Part shown: in pieces, positions 50,936 to 61,800 of the stretch
Layout of the letters: the number at the start of each line of letters is the position of its first letter
How positions within the stretch are numbered: position 1 is the stretch's first letter
Source of the DNA: Enchytraeus crypticus
Taxonomy: Eukaryota; Annelida; Clitellata; Enchytraeida; Enchytraeidae
Reading direction: 5' to 3'
DNA: 64,000 nucleotides
NCBI GenBank assembly: GCA_905160935.1
Contig: CAJHZI010000241.1
Span: 381,501 to 445,500, forward strand
Position numbers and translations under genes: made by a program
Notes under the pieces: model-generated
The model's database searches: none
Seen by the model: only the letters and a program-made list of their open reading frames with translations
What the model was told of the DNA's origin: nothing

Positions 50936-51944
50936 CTAAAGGAGATATTCCGTTTTCCTGTTCGATATGCAAACATTTAGTAAGGAACTAGTTAAGTCCA
51001 CTTGATTCCTTCATCTTTAATAGTCTGATGAATGTGCACTGAAAGATGAATATCCCTGTATGAACTATAGCGAGCGAGCCTTATCATATCTCATTTATAA
51101 AAATTAGGATCTCGATGAATGACAGCAGAAGGAAATACTTTAAAGTCGCTTGTGCATTATGAATTCCTTTTGTCGTTTTAGGAATAGAGAATTTTCTAGA
51201 GAGAAAGAGAGAGAGAGAGTGAGCAAGAGATACGGTGGAGTATTGCGCACACTGCAAGTACACATTGATTTTTACTTTAAGCAATTCAGTTTCATTATTT
51301 GGTAATTTGATACTATGATTCTTTAGTGTTTATGATCTATAATTCATATTGAAGACAGAATAAGTTTATTCTGAGACTGATCGACCATTGTTAAGTAATA
51401 GAAATTTAATTAAGGTGTAAGAGCTAGTAAATACTGCATATTTTTGGATCGGTTAAACAATTTAGTCGGTTTTTTATTTCGTATTTGTAAATTGTGTCAA
51501 TTCGCAAATATTTTTATGAACAAATAATGCTTATTATTTCTGCTGTCGTGTTTTCTTTCTTTGTTTTTCTGTCTGTCTGGCACTTATGCAGCAATTTTGA
51601 GATTTTCGTATTTCGTTTATTAACTATCAAACATTTGTTTTGTAGCTTGAATGTGCTTTATAATAATTGAACTTTATGACTTTTGGCTTGTCTAATGCAG
51701 TCGTACGGCGTGCTGTATCTAACGTGGGTTATATCCTGCTGCAGATTAATGCCATACTCAATTTGTGGATGTTTTATGATTTACTTAATGGGTTTAAATA
51801 GTATAAAATATTTGTACATTATCCCGCTTTTTGTCCAGAAAAATTGAGAATAAACCCATAGACAAGAACTGATGCTGGTAGCTATGAGTATTTAGGCTAG
51901 ATAAAGATTAGTGTGTGGTAATGTATGTGATACCTTTCTTTTTG

Positions 51945-52042
51945 GAAATGAAGAGGAAACCGGAAGACAGAGAAGAGTGGAGGCGTTATAAACCATGGAC
52001 CTGCCAGTAGGCAGTGTACTAAGAGAGAGAGAGAGAGAGAAT
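51945..52042 (+). mobile_element. Family G element with (GA)n tail
   Basis: 'gaagaggaaaccggaagaca', 'gagaagagtggaggcgttat', 'catggacctgccagtaggca', (GA)n. Confidence 0.85.
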
Positions 52043-52384
52043 GTATGTGAAGGAATGTACCTTATTAGTCTATAGCGTGCTCATTATTGAGACTATGAGT
52101 AGGAATACGTACCTTGAGCCTGTCATTTGGCCACACACTAGAGAGGAAAATATAAACGTCTATAAACATTTATGCAATGACAGTTTATGATATGTTAGTT
52201 TCCAATGTGTAATTGATATAGTATATAATAATAAATATAAGTGCTGAATGGAGTTTATACAGATAGACAACTGATAAATATGATAATGCATAGAAATTAA
52301 ATAGGACAGGTTGTAAGAGGAAATGGTTTGCTAAACGGTCTAATAGTAGAAAAGACATGGAATGTTAGATGACTTGCAGATGCA

Positions 52385-52490
52385 TCCAAATGTGCTAGAT
52401 ATGAAAAGAAAAGCAGAGAATAAAAGTATGTTAAAGAGTTATATGCCTTGGACCATCTATTGGACAGTACACTGAGAGAGTGAGGGTATG
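52385..52490 (+). mobile_element. Degenerate family G element
   Basis: 'aaaagaaaagcagagaataa' and 'ccttggaccatctattggac', then 'acactgagagagtgagg'. Confidence 0.55.
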
Positions 52491-53036
52491 TAAGGAAGAA
52501 TATGTTATGGGCGTCTATACATAATGTATATTAAATGACATGTAGATATCATATCACTTGAATACATAGTACTCACTTTGTGTTGAAGTAATTATACATG
52601 CTATTAAATATTAAAATTACTATAGATTTAATTAGCATAGTTCTAAATTATATTAGTAATTTTACTACAGCAAGTCCTATAGTATAATTAAGTGTATGGT
52701 AGTAAATATAGTGAAGTAAGTTCTTATTTACGGTAAATCGAAGAATTAAAAAAGAAGAATTAGAAGTTGGAGGGAAATGTTTTATAATGGCAAACGAAAA
52801 ACAATGTAGAATGTGTGAATTGCAAGTCATTGGCTACTGGTAAATATAATATATGCCTTACGTGTAACATGCAGCTACCTTAATTTTCTTGTGTGTAAGA
52901 TTATATAATATATTAAACTCTAAAAACATTAACTCCTTGTATATTATTATCTCCCATGTAAGTAAACCTTGTCGAGATGCATATGTATACAACTATGTCT
53001 TCATGCCTATATTATATACATTGGCAGACTTTTGCA

Positions 53037-53039
53037 TAT

Positions 53040-53074
<35 letters not shown>

Positions 53075-53120
53075 ATGTATATATATATATATACATTCTT
53101 ATATATAGACTATATAGTTT

Positions 53121-53176
<56 letters not shown>

Positions 53177-53280
53177 ATATATATATATATATTATATATA
53201 TATATTTACAGATATATTGGCATATATATGATATAAATAATTATCATATATGCGTGTATATATATATATATATATATATA
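53037..53280. repeat. (TA)n-rich block
   Basis: Several long TA runs with embedded palindromic 'tatacatgtata'. Open frames here are repeat translations. Confidence 0.92.
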
Positions 53281-53289
53281 ATAGTAAAA

Positions 53290-55590
53290 TAAAACTTATC
53301 TGTAGTTGGTTAAGTCGATCATTTGTAGATTTGCTTTACTCGTCTAGCTATCAAGTGTCTAACATAAGACATATATACGTCTTTATACTATGTATCGTAG
53401 ATAAATACTCTGCTAATTCCAATGTCAGACGGAGAGAGTCTTTGCATAGTCAGACTTCTATAGAATCAATTACCTTATTGAATTAATGAATCTACTAATT
53501 GACTTATTAGTAAGTGCAGTCAAGTAGCGGTAAAGCAGTAAATACATTAACTGTACGAATACTTTATTATTAGGCGTCAGCTCCACGTTTACTCTGTGTT
53601 CTCTTTGTCATTTCACGCTTTGTTCCTCTGGTATTTGATAACTTTCTGCTTATACGAAGTGGAGTTCCTTTCAGTTGTTTTTACATTCTAACTTATTCCT
53701 TGGATTTGAAAGATGTGTTCGCCAGTGGAGATTAAAAAAGAATTTTTCCAATGAATGATTTATACATCTAATTCAATAGTCGCTTTGACGTCTATATGGG
53801 CATCTGTCTAGACTATTCACCCGTTGTGGTTTTTCTGTTACTTAATTCTTCATCGTTCATACTTCGCCACTGTGTCTTTAGCTTAGAGGTACGCTATATG
53901 GCTAGCAGTAGTTTTTCAGTCATTTATTTAAAATGTAATTAAATTTAAAAACTAGTAAAATGTGCAATCGTATTGGTGTCTATGTTGAACGTCTTTTCTA
54001 TAATTTTCAAGTGATGTACAGTGCAGCTACATAATTGACAGTAGTTAAACAAAAAATGATGATCTTCTTAAAAGTTCAGATAATTTTTAAGGTGGTTAAA
54101 TTTTTGCGTAGTAAAACTACTTTATAATAGTTTAATTTATTGTTAAGACTTTTATGTAAAATATTACCTTTTATTTCAATATTATCACATTTGTTTGGCA
54201 AGTGTAATAATTGCCCATAGGTATTGAGAGATTTGAATAGTTAAAGTATAGCAACTTAGAAGCCGGTAATTGCTAATTGTTTGTTGTGTCATTCTAATCG
54301 CTAATATATAGAAATTGCTATTGTTTCTGTTGTGTTTGTAGTGTTCTGATTTTTTCTCTGTTTAGACATGTATTAATATCGTTCATTTTCATGCCACAGT
54401 AGTTTGTTAATAGTTTTTTAACAGTAATAACAATAACAATAAAAACCATAACAATAGTAATATCAAATATTTAGCGTCAGTTCCCTTTCCGAGATGATAT
54501 CAAGTGTAAAAAGTAATTTCTGTATAATTTGCTAGCCGGTATCGTAGGAGTAATATGCGGCTGTGGGAAAGTTTAAAATGGCCACAAGGGTTGACGTTTT
54601 ATTATTTAGCTTATCGTGCAGATTTCGGTTAATTAATCAGACATTTTCAATTCGAATGTTTTTGATTGACTCAGGAGATAGGCGATGAATGCGACCTGCT
54701 TTTCATTATATTCAGCTTTTATTTTAACTTTTCCGTGACTCCTTCTTGATTTTTCGTTGTAATTTCAGTAAATATGTAAATTGCAATTCCTGCAAATTGT
54801 GCACAATCATATTTATAATATTTTAGTTTGGTTAGATTTCTTAGGATTTTAAAAAGTTGAGAAGCTAATACAGTGCGTTAGCGCGGCTTATACGGGACAG
54901 ATGTGCATCGAAGAATTGTCGGTCGTGTCTTAGAAATTTCCTTTTCAGTTAACCTGAAGTTCAGATACGATTATATTGTACCTTCAGTTGATGATCTAAA
55001 AAAATTATGAAATCGAATGAAATTGAAATTTGAATTGAACATAGGAACAAGATTGATTTGTGTTAGATGACTTCATGACGCAATGCGTGTATAGATGATA
55101 AAGAAAATAGAGAGCTTAGATATAAGTAAAATTCTGTGTCGTGGACCACCACATTAAGGTGAACGCCACACTAAACTATGGAAATGTTTCTGTTTCTAGC
55201 GCGATTAATGATTCGGTTATTTGATATACTGAAGTATAATATTAACAACTATAATTAAATAAAAGTTAAATAGTGTTCTTACCTCATGAAAGAAAGACCG
55301 TATTATAGACTCTATTAGTTGAATTTTTGGGTTAATAATTTTGGAAATTGTAGTTATTATTAAGATTTACGATTTATTTCACAAATTTAACTCACTTTTT
55401 GCTTTATATCTTTACTGTGATTAGTCTAAATGCGGGCATACAACATGTATTTAACTTATGGTTGGCGATGAATTAATTGATGAGTAGATACGCTTTTGCT
55501 AATGCTTAAATTTTCTGCTGAGATCTGCGTGTTCGTGCCAATTGTGCAGGATATAGTAGATAGCCGAGTCAGTTGTGCTTACATTAGCCT
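53290..55590. other. Intergenic, no recognisable feature
   Basis: AT-rich and largely unique. A tail-like piece at 54420-54500 ('aataacaataacaataaaaa', 'tagcgtcagttccctttccg') resembles other retroelement ends. No exon recognised on either strand. Confidence 0.45.
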
Positions 55591-55599
55591 ATGTTGGTC

Positions 55600-55757
55600 C
55601 TAGAGCCAGTGACTGTATAGTACGGCTGGAGCCAGTGGCTATGTCGGTATGATATTAGACCGCGGATCAGTATATGCGGTGTTGTAATTCTGGGCTCGCC
55701 CGCCGCTGATGTCGCTTTCGAGTGAGGAAACTGACGTTAACATTAGCTTTACTTACT
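55600..55757 (+). mobile_element. Family B SINE with duplicated head
   Basis: The head 'gagccagtgactgt' is followed by a second 'ctggagccagtggctatgtc', then 'gatcagtatatgcggtg' and 'gaggaaactgacgttaacat'. Confidence 0.8.
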
Positions 55758-56056
55758 TTCAATTTTTTCAAAATATTGGATAATTAAATTGCAAATCTTT
55801 TATCATTACACAACTATATAAAAATATATAGTGCTACTCTTTCTGTAAAATTCATTTTCATGGAAAAATGAAGAGGTACAACCTCAAAAACGTGACGCTA
55901 TTGTGGTAATATGTTTGTATCGATGCTAAACCGGTTAATTGTTGTTTAATATTTTGTTAATTGACTCTTGCTCTGCTGTTATTTTAAGTTATTCTATATC
56001 TATGTTGAACTGTGAATGAACAACACGTTTACCTCAGCTCCCGTCCTTAATATCAG

Positions 56057-56190
56057 GGCTTTATGTTACGTAGTCCTAGTACAGACAGGTTGTTGTACAG
56101 GGCTTTATGTTACGTAGTCCTAGTACACACAGGTTGTTGTACAGGGCTTTATGTTTCGTAGTCCTAGTACAGACAGGTTGTTGTGCTGAC
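56057..56190 (+). repeat. 44-bp tandem repeat, 3 units
   Basis: Unit 'cagggctttatgttacgtag' plus 'tcctagtacagacaggttgt'. Nearly identical copies. Confidence 0.9.
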
Positions 56191-56309
56191 ATGTGTAGGG
56201 TCTACGTTTATTATAGTCTTAAATTACGCTATGTGTATATTAATGCACATGTACATATCTTCCACAGATATGTGAGTAAGCTGATTACATCTGCAGTATA
56301 ATACTCATG

Positions 56310-56310
56310 T

Positions 56311-56358
<48 letters not shown>

Positions 56359-56656
56359 ATGTAATATATAATTTATACATTATACATGTATATACATGTA
56401 TATGTAAAAATGTACTGTATGTATGTATAGGCCTGTACATATGTATATCATGATGTTTAACTTCAATACTACTGCTACCAGTGGTCCTAGTTGTATTTAG
56501 GCATTATAATATGCATTCTGTTTCTTTATTTAAATTCAATTTCCGGCTTGTATCATTAATGCATGTATCAGTTTATGGCATTATGTAGTCTGAAATAGTG
56601 CTTTATTTACAGAAACAGACGTCAAAGCTAAGTAGGCCTTGCATATATATTTATAC

Positions 56657-56725
<69 letters not shown>
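56310..56725. repeat. Two (TA)n microsatellites
   Basis: TA runs at 56312-56352 and 56656-56722; the DNA between them is unique and AT-rich. Confidence 0.9.
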
Positions 56726-56726
<1 letters not shown>

Positions 56727-56729
56727 TAT

Positions 56730-58080
56730 TGCCACTGTATGACCACTGATTGACCAGTAAGACTGGAACTGAGATGGTTTCATCATCCCATTCTCCTTTT
56801 TGCTAATAATGTATCGAATATCCGTCTGCTATGTGACCGAATAGTATCAAATACTATTTGATATACAGTTACTATTTGCATTCAATCAAATACTTCTTTG
56901 TATTTAATTGAATGCTAATAGTGATCACGTGACATTTTTTCCTGCATTGTTTTCTGATATACTCTATGACTAGAATGTGCTGTCAGTTTCTGACTAGGAT
57001 CAGGTGGTCTCGATATTGAATTACATTAGCGATATGATTTTAGTTTATCCAGACAGACCTATTTTCTTTCTAAACGTGTTGGAATGTTGTCTGTTGATAT
57101 ATTTTGTCAATATTCTGCATATTCTGACAGTTTATCAGACGAATCGAATAGTTAGACGATTTACTAGGGGCAATCCCCTATTCGAGTCTGCGAGTGTATA
57201 GTGAAGAATTACAGAGCCACGTTGATTTGAGCGTCTCCAGCCTAAATGTAAGAAATCGTGTCATGTATATAAATATGTAAAGAATCATTGTTTACTAACT
57301 CAGACAAATTGTTGCGTCTTTTTACTAGTTATGTTGTGTGCTTGTGTGTATGTATGTGTGCTTGTGTGTGTGTGGTGTGTGTTGGGAGAAGTAATGGATG
57401 GGGGGGGGGGGTATTTTATCCTGTAAAATCAAACTATGCAAACGATATTTATTACATCTACTTGTATAATAATGAAAACAGCATTTAATTTATTAATATT
57501 AGAACATGGCTGCAATTCAAAATTTAAACAAATAATATACTCTAATTTGCTTGCTGGGTCAGTTAAGATTCAGAAGTTGTCAGATAGACGTACAAATAGC
57601 TTATAGCGCAAGCTCATTAAAGGTTTTACTCTATAGAAAGTTGAAGTCTTGTGGCTGTAGATCACTAGGAGTAGGTTCTGGAATTGCTAGAATTGAAAAT
57701 ACCGACAACTGCACGTGTTCGTAAGAGGCGACTGACGCAGATATGACAGTGAAGAGACTTGTAGCTAAGTGGTGATGATTTCTGTGTTTTAGACCAATTG
57801 TTCGCTCATGCTCCAGACTTGAAGAGTTCTAGTCGCTACACCGATTGTGGCATAATACCACCAGGCTACTTGACCTTCACTGTCCATTCAGCGCAACTGT
57901 AGCATTTAGCATGAAGCGGAGCTTTATAAATATATTTATTATTATTATGAGATATTAACTTATTACTGGTTCAACTTATGCGTTATTATCTGCTGTATAG
58001 GTCACATCGATAAATTTAATTTGAAGAATCTCCTTTGCGATATTTCAAGACCATTTATGCTTCATATTAGCGTCATTCAT
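56730..58080. other. Intergenic
   Basis: Contains GT-rich sequence and a run of ten G near 57401-57411, and a family H-like 'acgtgttcgtaagaggcgac' at 57711. No exon recognised. Confidence 0.4.
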
Positions 58081-58099
58081 ATTATCTAATCTATCTGCA

Positions 58100-58330
58100 T
58101 AATGGCACATCATTTTCTACACATAATGGTACATAAATTTCATATTCTTCACATGATGGTACATCATTTTTGCCACATGATGGCACATCATTTTCTCCAC
58201 ATGATGGTACCTCGTTTCTACACATCTTCACATATGGTACATAATTTCCACATTCTCCACATGATGGCACATCATTTCCACACATCTCCACATGACATGA
58301 TGGCACATCATTTCCACACATCTCCAGACG
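58100..58330 (+). repeat. Degenerate minisatellite, about 26-bp unit
   Basis: Unit 'catgatggcacatcattttc' plus 'cacacat'. Open frames on both strands are repeat translations. Confidence 0.85.
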
Positions 58331-58553
58331 AAGCATTTCTCAAATGTTCAGTTTGCTTAGGCCACTGGACGTGTCACTGTAAATAGTAACAGTTTTAGAA
58401 AGTTCTAAATGTAAGAACAATAAATTTCTAGTCAGTTTAAATTATATATTAGAGCTTAGCAAACATTAAAATTTAACTCATATTAAGACTTTTAAATCAA
58501 ATTAAGACGTTTACACAGTCTTCATGCTCTCTCTCTCTCTCTATTTTTTGAGA

Positions 58554-58587
58554 GATGAGATTCTCTTTCAGAGAGAGAATCTCATAT
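58554..58587. other. 12-bp-stem hairpin at end of CT tract
   Basis: 'atgagattctct' and 'agagaatctcat' are perfect reverse complements around a short loop. It lies about 120 bases past the HGD stop on the - strand, so it may be in the HGD 3' UTR or terminator region. Confidence 0.6.
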
Positions 58588-58703
58588 TTCTTATATATGT
58601 TTCTCTTGTTTAATTTGAATATATTAGCAAGCGGTACATTTTTCGCTTGAGCGATATCAAATACCTAAATTTTGACGATACAGAGATTGAATAATTCTAA
58701 TTC

Positions 58704-58841
58704 TTACTCAGGTTTCCAGTTTGGGTTGAAATGTTTCTTGAGTGGTTGCCAGCACTTCCAGTAATCCTCGTCAACTTTCTGACAAGTCTTCAAACCCCAA
58801 GAAGTCACAGCTAGACTGAGACAAGACTCGAACATGAAGCT
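58704..58841 (-). CDS. HGD: HGD last exon
   Basis: Acceptor TACGTAG|AGCTTC. Encodes [18 protein letters not shown] and [19 protein letters not shown], stop TAA at 58704-58706. 46 codons in phase 0. Confidence 0.95.
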   Translation of the reverse strand, partial: SFMFESCLSLAVTSWGLKTCQKVDEDYWKCWQPLKKHFNPNWKPE

Positions 58842-61800
58842 CTACGTACAGCAGACATAACATAACATAACATCAATCAACATAGAATAACATATAACAT
58901 AATATACCATTATAACAATTAACATGACCGAAAATAACAACAATTAATATAACATATAACGTAACATAACATAACAACCATTAACATAACAACATCAATT
59001 AACATAACGTAACATATAACATAACATAACGACAATTGAAATAATATAACATGTTAACAACAATTAACATAACATATAAGATAACATCAAGTAACATAAC
59101 ATAACATAAAGCATAACATAACAATTAACATAACATAATATAACATAAATTAACATAACCTTACATATAACGTAACATAACATAACAACAATTAGAGTGC
59201 TGCAATCAATCAATGACAACATCTCGTATTATTGAGATAAAAGCAAGCCGGCGAGCAAAAAGAAGGTTCTGAAACGGTACAGAGACACAGACGTGCAGAA
59301 GTCTAAGCTTAGTCTTTAGTTGAAACAATTCTAAATAGAACAACTTCTTTCCATAGCTGCATTAACATTATTATTAACACTTTAACATTGCGGAGGGTAA
59401 TCATATAATTGTACAGTTTTTCGGTTCTGTGAATGTGTAGAACTGTAGATGTTACGATTTAATTTGCTCCTCGAGAATCAGACCCACGACATTAGAAGAT
59501 TTTCAAAATGTCTGACACAAGCTGAAACTCGACGCCCTGAACTACTCAGCTAAACAGCTTCTCACAATTATCTTAATAGTCAAATTTAGTTATAAAATTG
59601 TTTTACTTAAATCTTTGTCACTAGGTAAATATATATAGTATATTATTTACCCTCTCAGTACATTTGAAATATTATACTAGCCACATCAACTTTTTCTCAA
59701 TTAGATTTTTATTGCATCTGATTTGCGCATAGGCTTATGCATAATAGCATCATCATCATCATCTTCCCTTGAATCCCAGTTTAACCAGGGTTGGGATACA
59801 AATAGATTGTCTCAAATCCTCTCTGTCCTACACCACACCACCAGCCAATCCCCTATTTGAGACTTTTCCATTCGTTTAAATTTTTGTAGCAATTTCTGGA
59901 GCCTAGGCGCTCACCAACCGAATGCCCTATCTGACGTTGGTATGGATCTTAGTGCTGTAGTCGCCTTCTACGATACGTGTAGTCACCGGTTGGTCTATTC
60001 TTCAAACAACCCGGACACAACAGGCTTATGCATAATATACATTTAGTAAAATAAACAAACAGTTCAAATAAAAGAAATAGTAGAAACATAATTTATCTAA
60101 GCATTCGAGAAATATTGGCATGACAAAGAGTTAAATAATTCTGTAGGACAACACAGGAGCAACCAAATGTTTGATAACATTTAAAAGATAGAAAAGTTAA
60201 GGTTGTTAATTTTTCCACTTATATGTTGTGACATACTACTAGTAACAAACATTAGTATCGATAACTAGTAGCTGGAGCCAGTGGCGATGTCAGTAAGATA
60301 CTCGACCGCGGATCAGTATGTGCGGGGTTCAAATCCTGGGCTCGCCCGTCACTGACATCGCTTTCGAGTGAGGAAACTGACTTTAACCTTAGCTTTTTAG
60401 CCTTTTTAAAATGATGTTAGAGTAGCTTGTTTAGCTTTTTTAAAATGATGTTAGAGTAGCTTGTTTAGCTTTTTTAAAATGATGTTAGAGTAAACTAGGA
60501 GTATTTGTTGTAATTCTCTCGCAGTACGCACCATTGTACCCCCGGCGACTCTCTGAGGCTTCAGCGCATCTGTTGAGCTCTTCTCGAAACACTCAGCGTC
60601 CGGCCCGTGTGGGGTCATCATGCTGTGCAGTGTGGCCCCTCCTGGCAGAAAACCCTCCTCCTGAAAATATTCACATCATATGTTACTGTGAGAAAACCCT
60701 CCTCCTGAAGAAAACCCTCCTCCTGAAAATATTCACATCATATGTTACTGTGAGAAAACCCTCCTCCTGAAAATATTCACATCATATGTTACTGTGAGAA
60801 AACCCTCCTCCTGAAAATATTCACATCATATGTTACTGTGAGAAAACCCTCCTCCTGAAAATATTCACATCATATGTTACTGTGAGAAAACCCTCCTCCT
60901 GAAAATATTCATATCATATGTTCCTGTGCTCGGGTGTGGTTGGACCACTGCAGAATAGGGCAACCGCAAACAATCTGCTGCGTGTACGTAAGAGGCGACT
61001 AACGCAGGAGCTGAGGATGGCAAGAGAGGACCCACCTCACCATGAAATATTTTCCCCAGGATTAAATGGTAATTAATCCATCCAACTAAAGAAGGCAACG
61101 GGAAACCACCTCAGAAGCCATTCTTTTCCCAAGCGCTATAGGCTACATAAAGTATGGATAAGACATAGACTTTGTGAAGGGATTAACTTGTTGATCTAAT
61201 TGATCAACTTGTTGATCAATTCCTGGAGCCAGTGGCGAAGTCGGTAAGACACTCGACCGCGGATCAGTATGTGCGGGGTTCAAATCCTGGGCTCGCCCGT
61301 CACTGACATCGCTTTCTAGTGAGGAAACTGACGTTAACCTTAGCTTTATCAGCTTTTTAATGAGTGCTCTTAAGAAGCGAGATAGCAGACTTTGAGTATG
61401 AATATGTACATTGAACCTGCCACTTGGCAGTGCACCGAAGAGATGTTACTGTGTTATCCTATGTTAATCATCACCATCGTCATCATCATCAGATTCCCTG
61501 AAATCTCAGTTTAACTAGGGTCGGGATTAAACAATTTTTTTAGCAATTTCTGGAGTCTATGCTATGATACTTTGTTATTCTATGTAAATTTTGTTTTCCT
61601 TGACATGACATTTAACAATATTCAATTTTTGATCTATTGCCAAGCATGAAAATTGTTTCAGTATGGCATATACGTATTTTTGCTCATATGGTTACACATA
61701 TGACGTACCGCATATGCTATAGAGTTTCTTTGCTTTTTCTTAGTTTCTCTTCTTAATTTTGAAATTCCGTTAATTGCATTACATTACGTAAGCCAAGTTT

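Noticed and set aside
57004..57201. 65-aa open frame with a hydrophobic stretch
   Set aside because: No homology recognised, AT-driven composition, no splice or start support.
58091..58386. His- and Cys-rich open frames on both strands
   Set aside because: Artefact of the catgatggcac-type repeat; no splice sites or homology.
60534..60770. Forward-strand open frame starting [10 protein letters not shown]
   Set aside because: Antisense shadow of the HGD penultimate exon, which is clearly coding on the - strand.
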